Counted from the first letter of the stretch, positions 1 to 7,986 are shown. The stretch is DNA of 24,171 nt from JADHLJ01 sp038118725 (GCA_038118725.1 JAYOIK010000076.1:1-24171); one strand, 5' to 3'. Notes: generated from the letters alone by a model not told the origin. Numbers and translations: made by a program.

Positions 1-2
1 GT

Positions 3-278
3 ATGGGGAAAAGCCCGGTTTATTCGTGCGACGTTGCTTTAAAAATTCAGAAAGATTTTTCCGTTCCAGAGACGAAAATAGTATGTCCAGGTTGGCAGGG
101 CTATACTGAATGGTACTATCGAGGACTATTCAATAGCGATGAAACCGTTTCTAGTTTTTTATTTAATCATGCCTATGGCACTGGGGAATACTCCTTGGTT
201 GGAACCGTAAACGAAATTAAAATGAATAAAAAAACAAACATTCATTGGAGCTTGACGATAGCCATGGAAAAGAAATAA
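3..278 (+). CDS. hypothetical protein, AT-rich, possibly the 3' part of a longer gene
   Basis: I do not recognise this protein. The frame runs for 91 codons from an ATG two bases into the window to a TAA, so the real start may lie upstream. It has no obvious signal peptide or membrane segment. It is rich in aromatic residues (for example GWQGYTEWYY near residues 30-39) and ends in a lysine-rich tail. Base composition and codon use are clearly more AT-rich than in every long gene that follows, with many AAA, AAT and TTT codons. This suggests horizontally acquired DNA, such as the end of a genomic island. The composition is seen directly; the transfer is inferred. It could also be a non-coding frame. 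Confidence 0.4.
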   Translation: MGKSPVYSCDVALKIQKDFSVPETKIVCPGWQGYTEWYYRGLFNSDETVSSFLFNHAYGTGEYSLVGTVNEIKMNKKTNIHWSLTIAMEKK

Positions 279-382
279 TTAGCTACCTGATTTATCCGGC
301 TTTTGGCGAGCGATCCGTCTCTTGCTTGCCCGTCTCCGCGCGGCTACCGTCTCCTGCTTCCCTTTCTCACTCGAGGTCGATC

Positions 383-1558
383 ATGGCGCGCGCACCGCTT
401 CCTTCCGCCAATTGGAACTATCCGACACAAGTCCGTTTTGGCATCGGTCGGATTTCGGAACTCGCGCAATGCTGCGCCGAACTCGGCATGGAGCGGCCCC
501 TGGTGGTGACCGATGCGGGGCTGGCCAAGCTGTCGATGATTAACCGCGTCCTCACCTCGCTGCGCGATACCGGGATGGCGGCGTCACTGTTTTCACAAGT
601 GAAGGGAAACCCGATCGGCCAGAATGTCCTGGACGGCGTCGACGCCTTTCGTGACGGCGGTCATGACGGGGTGATCGCGGTTGGCGGCGGCTCGGCCATG
701 GACGCGGGCAAGGTCATCGCCATGTATCAGGGCCAGTCCAAGCCGCTGTTCGATCTGGCGGTGCACGCCGAGGGCGGCCTCGGCATGGATCCCGGCGGGA
801 TCGCGCCGATTATCGCGGTACCGACCACCGCCGGCACCGGATCTGAGACCGGGCGCGGCGGTTTGATCACCGAGGAGGCGACCGAGACCAAGCGGATCTT
901 CGCTCATCCCCGAATGATGCCGGGCATCGTGATCGAGGATCCGACGCTGTGCACCGGTCTGCCCGGCGACCTGACATCCTGGACCGGCTTGGATGCCTTG
1001 GCCCATTGCTTCGAGGCGCTTTGCGCCCCCGGCGCACATCCCATGGCCGACGGCATCGCCATCGAAGGCATGCGCCTGGTTAAGGAGTACCTGCCGCGCG
1101 CCGTCGCCGACGGCGAGGACTTGGAGGCGCGTGGCTATATGCTGGCGGCGGCGTCGATGGGCTCCACCGCTTTTCAAAAGGGTCTCGGCGCCATCCATTC
1201 GCTCAGTCATACCATCGGCGCGCTCTATGATACCCATCACGGCCTGACCAACGCTGTCTATTTCCCCTATGTCATGGACTATAATCGCGCCGAAATCGGC
1301 GAGAAGATGGACCGGTTGTCCGCCTATCTCGGCCTCGCCAAGCCCGGTTACACGGGGGTTTTGGATTGGGTGCTGGAGACCCGGGATTCCTATGAGATCC
1401 CGCACACAATAGCGGAGATGGACATCGACGACGGCGATACCAATCGGGTCGCGGCGATGTCCGCTGCCGACCCCACGGCCCCGACCAACCCGGTGCTTCT
1501 CGATGTCGATGGCGCGCGACGGATCTTTCTGGCGTCGCTGGAGGGCCGGATCGGGTAA
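383..1558 (+). CDS. iron-containing alcohol dehydrogenase
   Basis: A 391-residue group III (iron-dependent) alcohol dehydrogenase that would interconvert an alcohol and an aldehyde using NAD(P). The nucleotide-binding motif GGGSAMDAGK is at residues 101-110, followed by PTTAGTGSE at 148-155. The expected metal ligands are visible as D204 and H208 (GLDALAH), H272 (GAIHSLSH) and H286 (THHGLTN), with the same 4- and 14-residue spacings as FucO. Length is normal for the family. The frame is open further upstream, but the ATG at 383 has a GAGG ribosome site just before it and begins where homology should begin. It lies 33 bases before the ammonia-lyase-like gene and is probably co-transcribed with it. 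The substrate cannot be read from the sequence. Confidence 0.93.
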   Translation: MARAPLPSANWNYPTQVRFGIGRISELAQCCAELGMERPLVVTDAGLAKLSMINRVLTSLRDTGMAASLFSQVKGNPIGQNVLDGVDAFRDGGHDGVIAVGGGSAMDAGKVIAMYQGQSKPLFDLAVHAEGGLGMDPGGIAPIIAVPTTAGTGSETGRGGLITEEATETKRIFAHPRMMPGIVIEDPTLCTGLPGDLTSWTGLDALAHCFEALCAPGAHPMADGIAIEGMRLVKEYLPRAVADGEDLEARGYMLAAASMGSTAFQKGLGAIHSLSHTIGALYDTHHGLTNAVYFPYVMDYNRAEIGEKMDRLSAYLGLAKPGYTGVLDWVLETRDSYEIPHTIAEMDIDDGDTNRVAAMSAADPTAPTNPVLLDVDGARRIFLASLEGRIG

Positions 1559-1591
1559 TCTCGCGCCCCGCTGAATTGTGGAGATTTTCCC

Positions 1592-3046
1592 ATGACGATC
1601 ACGATCGAAAGCCGCGAGGACATCACTCTCGCGTGTTACGAGCGTGTGGCCTGGGGCAATGAGGCGGCGGCGTTTGGCCCCGGCGCGATCAAGCGCATGA
1701 CAGAAGCGCGTTCGGCGTTCCTCACCCTCATCGACCAGGACCCGGACGTGGTGATCTACGGGGTGACCTCGGGATATGGTCAACGCGCGAATCTTCGTTT
1801 TACCCTGGAAGAGCGCCGCGCCCACGCGGCCCGGCCGCCACGCAGCGCCGCTTCTCCCTTCGGCGCACCCCTGCCGAACCGGGTGGTTCGCGGTATCGTG
1901 CTGGCGCGGCTGACGAATTTCGTCGAGGGGCATTCCGCGATCAGCCCGGATCTGGCAAGGGCCGTCGCGGCCATGCTCGAGGCGCGGGAAATGCCGGCGG
2001 TCTCAAGCGAGGGCCATGGCGGCGCCGGTGAAATCCTGGCGCTCTCGCAACTGTTCCTGCCGGTTGCCGAGGCATCGGAGCTGCGGGAAAAGGACGCGCT
2101 CTGCCTGATCAACGGCTCGCCTTGCGCCGCCGCAGTGCTTGCCGACGCGGCCCTGTCCGCGCGTCGTCGCTTTCGCCTGGCGACCGAGATTTTCGCGCTT
2201 GCCGCGGAAGCGTTCCTGGCCCCCGCCGACCATTACGACGAAGCATTGCGGGATCTCTGGGGAGACCCCGACGAGGCCGAGGTTCTCGAGAGTTTGCAAG
2301 GCCTGCTTGCCGGTGGCGCGCGCCTGCGCCGGCCCTATCAGGCGCCCGTCAGCTTTCGCATCCTTCCCCGGTTGCTGGGACGCTTGTCGCGCGCCGTCAA
2401 GACCGCGGAGGAAATGGCGGCGCGCTCCCTGCGCTCCATTACCGACAACCCGGTTTTCCTGATGCCCGACCAGGATCACCCCCTCGGGCGCGTGCTCAGC
2501 ACCGGCGGCTACCACAACGCGGCGGCGGCTCCGGCACTGGATGAGCTCGCGGCGGGTTACGCGGACCTGGCGCTGCTGGCCGAGCGGCAAGCCTCCAAGA
2601 TCCTCGAGGGTCGGGTTTCCGGCCTTCCCGATCAGCTCGCCAACGGCCCCGATGATGCCCGCTATTTCGGGACCGTGCCGATGGTCGCGGTCGGTTACGG
2701 CGAGGCCGCCAGACACGCCGCGCAGCGAACCTTTCTGCCCGGACCGGAATCAGGCGGCTATGCCCAGAATGATGTCGCCAGCAACGCCATCCCCGCCTGG
2801 AACAAGCACGAGGCCGCCGGCTCGGCGCTCGACGCCTGCCTGGCGATTGTCGCGGCGATCGCCAGCCAGGCGCTTTTCGCCACCGACCGGAACGCGCCGC
2901 CGGCTCTAAGAGAATTGCTGACGGAAATTCGTGAGGCCACGGCGCCGATCGAGGACGTCCAACCCATGGGGCCGCGCCTTGCCAAGCTGCGCGCTACCCT
3001 GGGCGCGCGAGTTTTCCCAGAGATGGGTATGGAGAGCGGCGTCTAA
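1592..3046 (+). CDS. aromatic amino acid ammonia-lyase (HAL/PAL) family protein lacking the MIO triad
   Basis: A 484-residue member of the histidine/phenylalanine ammonia-lyase family. Conserved family blocks are visible: YGVTSGYG at 56-63 (carrying the catalytic tyrosine), LINGS at 172-176, SITDNPVFL in the middle, and a C-terminal helical part with NKHE in place of the usual active-site segment. In true lyases the methylidene-imidazolone (MIO) cofactor forms from Ala-Ser-Gly within GSVGASGDLAPL. Here the matching stretch is GHGGAGEILAL at 141-151, so the serine is missing and no other ASG replaces it. Normal MIO chemistry is therefore not expected. A GGAG site precedes the ATG. It follows the iron alcohol dehydrogenase by 33 bases and overlaps the convergent acetyltransferase by 4 bases. 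It may catalyse a different reaction or have lost lyase activity; membership is firm, function is not. Confidence 0.85.
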   Translation: MTITIESREDITLACYERVAWGNEAAAFGPGAIKRMTEARSAFLTLIDQDPDVVIYGVTSGYGQRANLRFTLEERRAHAARPPRSAASPFGAPLPNRVVRGIVLARLTNFVEGHSAISPDLARAVAAMLEAREMPAVSSEGHGGAGEILALSQLFLPVAEASELREKDALCLINGSPCAAAVLADAALSARRRFRLATEIFALAAEAFLAPADHYDEALRDLWGDPDEAEVLESLQGLLAGGARLRRPYQAPVSFRILPRLLGRLSRAVKTAEEMAARSLRSITDNPVFLMPDQDHPLGRVLSTGGYHNAAAAPALDELAAGYADLALLAERQASKILEGRVSGLPDQLANGPDDARYFGTVPMVAVGYGEAARHAAQRTFLPGPESGGYAQNDVASNAIPAWNKHEAAGSALDACLAIVAAIASQALFATDRNAPPALRELLTEIREATAPIEDVQPMGPRLAKLRATLGARVFPEMGMESGV

Positions 3047-3531
3047 AGCTCTTTTCGCAACAAGGATACGCGCTTTTCCCCACCGCCGGTTTCCTGTTGG
3101 CCCACCTCGCGAAAACCGAGCCGGCGGTGCATCCGCTTCGAGACCGGATTCTCGGGCCTGATATTGACCTCGCAGGTCATCGCCGACACCAATCCGGCCA
3201 TCGTGGCGCCTAAATCGGCGTAGAGCGCCTTGGCCACGCCACGGCCCGCGGCTCGCGGCGCCACGACGATACGGTCGATATAGATGAAGTCGTCATGGCG
3301 CGCCTGGAACCAGAGATAATTCTCGCTCTCATATTGGGCGCCCGGCCTGAATCCGACCAGGAACCCCAGAATATTCCCGTCCTGGACCGCTACCCGGAAA
3401 TAGGTCGCGGCATGTCCGAACCGCCGCATTTCGGCCAAGGGTAGGACATTGACATGGGGCACGGCGGCATTGTTCAACGCCAATACCGCCGACATGTCGT
3501 CGGGCTCCACGTCGCGAATATCAAAGTCCAT
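3043..3531 (-). CDS. GNAT family N-acetyltransferase
   Basis: A 162-residue single-domain GNAT protein, expected to move an acetyl group from acetyl-CoA to an amine. The acetyl-CoA pyrophosphate-binding motif is RAAGRGVA at residues 93-100, preceded by the strand IDRIVVAP. A C-terminal SKRMHRRLGFREVG block is typical of the fold. The N-terminal IRDVEPDDMSAVLALNN fits the first strand and helix. The acceptor cannot be predicted. Its stop codon overlaps the stop of the convergent ammonia-lyase-like gene by 4 bases. The ribosome site is weak. Confidence 0.88.
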   Translation of the reverse strand: MDFDIRDVEPDDMSAVLALNNAAVPHVNVLPLAEMRRFGHAATYFRVAVQDGNILGFLVGFRPGAQYESENYLWFQARHDDFIYIDRIVVAPRAAGRGVAKALYADLGATMAGLVSAMTCEVNIRPENPVSKRMHRRLGFREVGQQETGGGEKRVSLLRKEL

Positions 3532-3591
3532 GGTCTTGGTTTCCGGCCTCGGTATGGCGCGACGGCGCTGGATATCGCTAGACCCTAGGGT

Positions 3592-4062
3592 TCAATTCCC
3601 CGGCAATGATGTCGCGACCGCCTTCACCATCTCGGTGATACGCTTGCGAACGCTAGTGTCCGAAATCTGGTAATAGGCGCGAACCAATTCCAGGGTTTCC
3701 CGCCTGGCCATCGGGTCTAGGGGAGCCTCGCCGACTCCGGCGACATCACCGGTCTTCATCTTTCTCGGCGAGTGATCCTTGGTATCATCGCTCATATCAT
3801 CGAAAAAGAAGCTTACCGGAACATCCAGGATCTGGCCGATATCCCAAAGCCGTGAAGCGCTGATCCGGTTGCTACCTCTTTCGTATTTTTGGACTTGTTG
3901 AAATGTAATGCTCAAAGCCTCGCCAAGTTGTTCCTGGCTCATCCCAAGCAAGGTCCGACGCAGGCGAACACGGCGACCAACATGAACGTCAATCGCATTG
4001 TTGTTGGTAATCCGAAAATTTGGGTTCTCATCGCTTTGTTTTTCAGACCTGGCGGCGGGCAT
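3592..4062 (-). CDS. XRE-family helix-turn-helix transcriptional regulator
   Basis: A 156-residue DNA-binding protein. A Cro/C1-type helix-turn-helix spans about residues 29-83, with the family landmarks MSQEQLGEAL at 41-50, TFQQVQKYERG at 53-63 and an LDVPVSFFFDDM tail at 79-90. This arrangement is common in short alphaproteobacterial XRE regulators. The C-terminal part (RRETLELVRAYYQI) is a helical segment that could mediate dimerisation or sensing. A good AGAGG site lies upstream of the ATG. It reads away from about 600 bases of AT-rich DNA that probably hold its own promoter and operator; autoregulation is likely for this family but not shown. Targets are unknown. Confidence 0.9.
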   Translation of the reverse strand: MPAARSEKQSDENPNFRITNNNAIDVHVGRRVRLRRTLLGMSQEQLGEALSITFQQVQKYERGSNRISASRLWDIGQILDVPVSFFFDDMSDDTKDHSPRKMKTGDVAGVGEAPLDPMARRETLELVRAYYQISDTSVRKRITEMVKAVATSLPGN

Positions 4063-4669
4063 TGATTAAACCTCTCATTTCCCCATCGAACGTCAGCGCA
4101 ACGATTCCAACACGCCTTTGGTTCTACCGGTTGCGCTTGGTAAGTCAAATGAAAAACACTACCAAAGACTAAGCGGATAAAAATGTGCCGATACGATACT
4201 TTACATTTGATGTGGGCTAATTTTACACACAAAGTAGACTCTTTCGGTATTGACGCGCGCGGCAACTAGAGTCTCGAATGAGATGGAAGTTTGTTCCCTT
4301 CCTCTCGGGAGAATGAGAGCCGAATCAGTGAACATGGGGCCACGTCGTGATTCCAGGCGGATTGTGAATTCGTCCCCAGTACAACGATGTAGAGGAGGAT
4401 TCACGATCGAAACTCCATCGCTTCGCGATTCCGACAGAACCGTTCGTGCTTTGGACGCGATTGGACCACAGCCCGCCCGCCAATCCGCGGATATGGGTCT
4501 CCTTGACTTGACGGCATTCAACCGCCGACACGAGAAATTTCTGCAAAATACCGGAGAAATTCAAAATTTATTTTGGCTTTTTGTATATATTGAACGAAGA
4601 ACGTTCTCGGAATAAAGTGCATGGGCGAAGATTCGAGATCACCACCAACTAATCCGACGCGGGGGCGGG
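4063..4669. other. AT-rich intergenic stretch between divergent XRE and RHH regulator genes
   Basis: About 600 bases with no convincing gene. Short open frames exist on both strands, but none resembles a known family or has a good ribosome site. Composition is more AT-rich than the surroundings, especially at 4140-4250 and 4540-4620. Being between two divergently transcribed putative DNA-binding proteins, it most likely holds their promoters and operators. I cannot assign -35/-10 elements confidently. Confidence 0.5.
4598..4607. promoter_or_regulatory. candidate operator palindrome upstream of the RHH gene
   Basis: A perfect 10-base palindrome, AGAACGTTCT, lies just after an AT-rich run containing TATATATT, about 60 bases before the ribbon-helix-helix start codon. 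Its position suits an operator. The spacing of the GAAC half-sites does not match the alphaproteobacterial LexA box (GAAC-N7-GAAC). Short palindromes arise by chance, so this is tentative. Confidence 0.2.
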
Positions 4670-5098
4670 ATGACTTGGAGGCCGAGTGAAGAAGCGACTG
4701 AAAGGTCGATCCGAAATGTTGTTGTCGATGGACGCCGCACGAGCTTCCGTTTGGAGAAGGCATTTTGGGATGCGATAGAGGAACTCGCCTCGGAAAAAGG
4801 CATCACCCGCCATCAATTGATCGCCGAAGCCTGTGAGAACCAGGAACGTGACGGAGTGTCGATGTCTTCCGCGGTACGGGTCTACTTGATCCGCGAGGCG
4901 ATGTTTATGGCGGACGGACTATCGGATGCGACGCTGGGTGAAACCGCTAACGCCGACGGCCCCACGACGCATATCGGTGGATTGGCCCAATCCTTGGTTG
5001 AAGCCGTTAGATCCGCGGAGCTGGAGGGTAGACGTCCGGGCGGAGACGCGGATGTACAACGCATCTATGGCCGTCTCGGATCCTTGCTGATGGGATAA
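4670..5098 (+). CDS. ribbon-helix-helix domain protein
   Basis: A 142-residue protein whose residues 23-77 match the alphaproteobacterial ribbon-helix-helix domain (RHH_4 type): a strand around RTSFRLEKAFWDAIEEL, a helix around ITRHQLIAEACENQE, and a closing SMSSAVRVYLIREAM segment. Such proteins bind DNA as dimers and usually act as small repressors. The C-terminal half (about 85-142) is acidic or mixed and not recognised. No strong ribosome site precedes the ATG, so the start is moderately sure. It is divergent from the XRE regulator across AT-rich DNA, suggesting a regulator pair, but nothing shows that they act together. Confidence 0.75.
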   Translation: MTWRPSEEATERSIRNVVVDGRRTSFRLEKAFWDAIEELASEKGITRHQLIAEACENQERDGVSMSSAVRVYLIREAMFMADGLSDATLGETANADGPTTHIGGLAQSLVEAVRSAELEGRRPGGDADVQRIYGRLGSLLMG

Positions 5099-5163
5099 CG
5101 TGCCCGGCATGCGCGATCCGGGCCGTCTCCTGGCCCAGAGCGGATCCAGGTTGAAATTACAGC

Positions 5164-5200
5164 GAGTTAACTCAATCTCGTGGGGACAGTATTGTCCACA
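5164..5200. repeat. pair of short palindromes in a convergent intergenic region
   Basis: Two inverted repeats lie between the 3' ends of the RHH gene and the isomerase gene: a perfect palindrome GAGTTAACTC at 5164-5173, and a near-perfect stem-loop at 5181-5200 (TGGGGACA ... TGTCCACA, one mismatch, 4-base loop). There is no T-run. GGGGACAGTAT-like sequences also occur in REP-type elements in other proteobacteria, from memory. It may be a solo REP-like unit or a weak terminator. Confidence 0.3.
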
Positions 5201-5205
5201 CTCAA

Positions 5206-6051
5206 TCAAGATCCGCTGTAGCAAGCGGCACCTTGCAAACACCCCTGCAGATACCCGATCGCCCGCGCCGCTGTCGTGGGGCCGTCGGGAATGTAGTCGA
5301 ACGGCTCCACCGCGACGACGCCCTCATAGGCATTCTTTTGTAGCGCTCGCGCAATCGGGATAAATTGGTCCTCTCCTTGGCCTGGCGCGCGCCGATTGCG
5401 ATCGTTTACCTGTATATGCGCGATCTTACCCCTGGGCAGCCAGGTGTTGATCAGATCGGACACCGTCTCGGTCTCGGTTGCTCCGGCGGCGGATGTGTCG
5501 ATCATGGTACGAAAGCCCGGACTGTCGATCGCATCGACAATCTCCACCGCCTCGGCGACGGTATTCACGAAGTCGGTTTCCCGTCTGGCCAGAGGCTCCA
5601 GACAGTAGGTTACGCCTTCTCGTTCGGCCGCGGCGGCGACCCGGGCGAAAACCTCCATCGCGCGTTCCAGCGCGATGTCTCGGCTGTCACCCTCCGGCAC
5701 CGCTCGTTGTTGCGGCGAGCCGTGCACGAGCACGGAGCCGCCCATCATCGCGCAGAGCCCGACCAAGCGCTCCAGGACGTCCGTGGTCCGCGCTCTCAGC
5801 GTCGCGTCGGGCGTGGTGATCGACAAGCCCTTCGGCGTGATCAACAACCAGTGCAAGCCGGTGATTTCGATGCCCGCGGCCTCGGCCTGACGGCGGTAGG
5901 TCGCGGCCTCCGATGCGCTCATCAGATGGGGCTCGTCGCCGAGCGTAAACGGCGCGACCTCCAATCCCATGTAGCCGAGCTTGGCGGCCATGTCGCATTG
6001 GGCGGCGAAATCCAGTTCGGCGATCACTTCATTGCAAAGCGAGAGTTTCAC
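5206..6051 (-). CDS. sugar phosphate isomerase/epimerase (xylose isomerase-like TIM barrel)
   Basis: A 281-residue member of the AP-endonuclease-2/xylose-isomerase-like TIM-barrel family, normally metal-dependent sugar or hydroxy-acid isomerases. Landmarks in order are the N-terminal LSLCNEVI strand, LVHGSPQQR, the glutamate-bearing CLEPLARRETDFVNT, the aspartate of MIDTSAAG, the histidine of IAHIQVNDRNRRAPGQGE, and the final glutamate strand GVVAVEPFDY. The usual His two residues after the DT pair is replaced in DTSAAG, as I recall for this subfamily. The start is GTG, chosen because a GGAGA site sits about 6 bases before it. The substrate is unknown. It is convergent with the RHH gene and divergent from the methyltransferase fusion. 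Confidence 0.85.
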   Translation of the reverse strand: MKLSLCNEVIAELDFAAQCDMAAKLGYMGLEVAPFTLGDEPHLMSASEAATYRRQAEAAGIEITGLHWLLITPKGLSITTPDATLRARTTDVLERLVGLCAMMGGSVLVHGSPQQRAVPEGDSRDIALERAMEVFARVAAAAEREGVTYCLEPLARRETDFVNTVAEAVEIVDAIDSPGFRTMIDTSAAGATETETVSDLINTWLPRGKIAHIQVNDRNRRAPGQGEDQFIPIARALQKNAYEGVVAVEPFDYIPDGPTTAARAIGYLQGCLQGAACYSGS

Positions 6052-6233
6052 GATCTTCTCCAGTTACCTTCGAACGGTTCGGCTTTCCAGGGGCTTCCAA
6101 ATCACCGGTCTTGCGCGATGTCGATAAGCTGTTTCATTTCTTCGATTTTCCACTAAACATCGTCTCTGATAGGATGGATGTCGAGTCAACGATAACAACC
6201 ATCTCCCGCTCTGGGATCAACGAGAACCACCCC

Positions 6234-7955
6234 ATGTCCCCAGATCCGCTTGCCTTGGCAGGTCAGTTACTCGAAAGTTCGCGCCAAGCCCTTGAGATTG
6301 GCCGCCTTGATCTGGCGCGCGAGAACCTGCGTCGACTGATCGTGCTTGACCCCGGCACCGCCGCGCTTTGGTTTGATCTCGCGGGCACCATGGATCCGCG
6401 CCAATCAACGGGCGGAACAGAGCTGGTTTTGCGCCGCGGCGCGATGCTGGGCGACCGGTCGGGCCGTATCCAAGAGCATGCCGGCGTTCGACTTGCGCGC
6501 CATGGCTTGTTCGAGACCGCGACGCGGTGCTTTCAAGACGCCTTTCGTCACAGACCCGATGATTTTAACCTCGGCATGATGTTGGCGGCGGCGCAGTCCA
6601 AGGCTGGCAACGAGAACGCCGGTTTTTTAACTCTCTCCAAGATGATCCAGCGAGCCCGCGAGGCGGGCGACGCGGCGGCGCTGAGCCAGTTGGCGGATTT
6701 CCTCCACAAAACCGGCGATGTCGACCAACTCCGACGACTGGTACCCGATTTCGTTTCCGTGCTTGCCAAGCCGGAAGTCGCCGGCCTGGCTCTTCTCACC
6801 TTGTCGCGGGCGCGTCGGAGTGTCGTGGATCACTTGGATGGTCTATCGCGAAGGCTCGATCTGTTTGATGGCAAGGCGAGCTTCTATGCGCTTGATGGTA
6901 TCGCGGCCGACCTTTGGTCAAACCACCCGTCCGAAGCAATCAACTTTTTGATACGCTTGGCGCGCCATCCGGCTTGCGCCGATACATTCAAGGGCGATGC
7001 AACCATCGCCGAACCTCTCTTGCAATTGGCGTCGGAGCATTCACATTCGCTATTCTCCACGGCCGTAACCGCGCGGTTTCGTGATCGGGACATCGAGAAA
7101 TTCATCCGCTGCCTCGCTCAGGCGATCCGGGCCGAAGAGATCCCCGCGGCCTCGTATGAGCGTCCCATTGAGTTTGGGGATTTCGCTGGTCACTCGCTTT
7201 GGCATCTCTGCAATCCGTTTTTCGCCGCGTGGCACCGCGCTTCATCCGAAAGCAGGGATGTCCAGGACAATTGGGTGAACGATCCGGCGATTTCAGGAGC
7301 TGGCGACGATGACGTCATCACGAGCTATCACCAGTGGACACGGAACGCCGCGCCAATAAAGGACTTGGTTCGGGGTTTCACCGACAGGATTGGGACCACG
7401 GCACGATATCTCGATATAGGATGTGGAACCGGACATTGGTTACGATTTCTCGTTGAATCCGCGGGCGTCGACATTAGCGGTATTCATGGTATCGACTTGC
7501 ACCAGAACAGAACTCGTTCGGCGGTGACGTTGCTCAGGGATTGGGCGAAGGCGAACAACACAATGTCGGCCACGCATGGCCTGGAGGACCGAGTGTTCGC
7601 CTGTGATGTCTTCAAGGACGGTGACATCCTGCGCGAACGCCTGTCGGGCGATATCGACGCGGTCATGTTGTTTTTCGTAACCGGGTGCTTCGAGGATGAG
7701 GCGTTGCCGGGATTCCTTGCAAAAGCCCTGTCGATGCGTCCTCGTTTTGTATTTCACGCGACTGTCGTGGACCGATGGACACTTTACCGCGGACGCCCCG
7801 ACGATCATCGATATTTCGCGCCTCTGGGGTACAAGCTCGTCGATCAAGCGACAGCCGCCAATCCGCTTCCCCACGAAGACCTCAAGACTCTACTTTTGCC
7901 TCACAAGTATTGGCCGAATTTCCGGATCGATATCTTCGAGCGCGAGGGTGCTTGA
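6234..7955 (+). CDS. tetratricopeptide-like repeat protein fused to a class I SAM methyltransferase
   Basis: A 573-residue two-part protein. The first roughly 130 residues are tetratricopeptide-like helical repeats (for example ALEIGRLDLARENLRRLIVL, and a later GLFETATRCFQDAFRHRPDD). A long helical middle part is not recognised. The C-terminal part is a Rossmann-fold methyltransferase with the SAM-binding motif YLDIGCGTGHWLRFL around residues 390-404, followed by the acidic second strand IHGIDLHQN. The substrate may be a protein, sugar or small molecule; repeats of this kind often recruit protein partners. The frame is open upstream to 6111, with another ATG at 6174. The ATG at 6234 was chosen because the repeat begins there, though its ribosome site is poor. 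No operon partner is evident. Confidence 0.78.
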   Translation: MSPDPLALAGQLLESSRQALEIGRLDLARENLRRLIVLDPGTAALWFDLAGTMDPRQSTGGTELVLRRGAMLGDRSGRIQEHAGVRLARHGLFETATRCFQDAFRHRPDDFNLGMMLAAAQSKAGNENAGFLTLSKMIQRAREAGDAAALSQLADFLHKTGDVDQLRRLVPDFVSVLAKPEVAGLALLTLSRARRSVVDHLDGLSRRLDLFDGKASFYALDGIAADLWSNHPSEAINFLIRLARHPACADTFKGDATIAEPLLQLASEHSHSLFSTAVTARFRDRDIEKFIRCLAQAIRAEEIPAASYERPIEFGDFAGHSLWHLCNPFFAAWHRASSESRDVQDNWVNDPAISGAGDDDVITSYHQWTRNAAPIKDLVRGFTDRIGTTARYLDIGCGTGHWLRFLVESAGVDISGIHGIDLHQNRTRSAVTLLRDWAKANNTMSATHGLEDRVFACDVFKDGDILRERLSGDIDAVMLFFVTGCFEDEALPGFLAKALSMRPRFVFHATVVDRWTLYRGRPDDHRYFAPLGYKLVDQATAANPLPHEDLKTLLLPHKYWPNFRIDIFEREGA

Positions 7956-7986
7956 TTCGACCACCCATTCTTGACCGACCGCGCCG

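Noticed and set aside
593..1933. A 446-codon minus-strand frame opposite the iron alcohol dehydrogenase
   Set aside because: It shadows a gene with intact metal and nucleotide sites; no ribosome site or family similarity.
4592..4606. LexA-like site near GAACGAAGAACGTTC
   Set aside because: The half-site spacing is wrong for the alphaproteobacterial GAAC-N7-GAAC box; only a generic palindrome is supported.
4250..4615. A 121-codon plus-strand frame in the AT-rich spacer
   Set aside because: No ribosome site, no family features, and several overlapping frames on the other strand are equally open; kept as intergenic.
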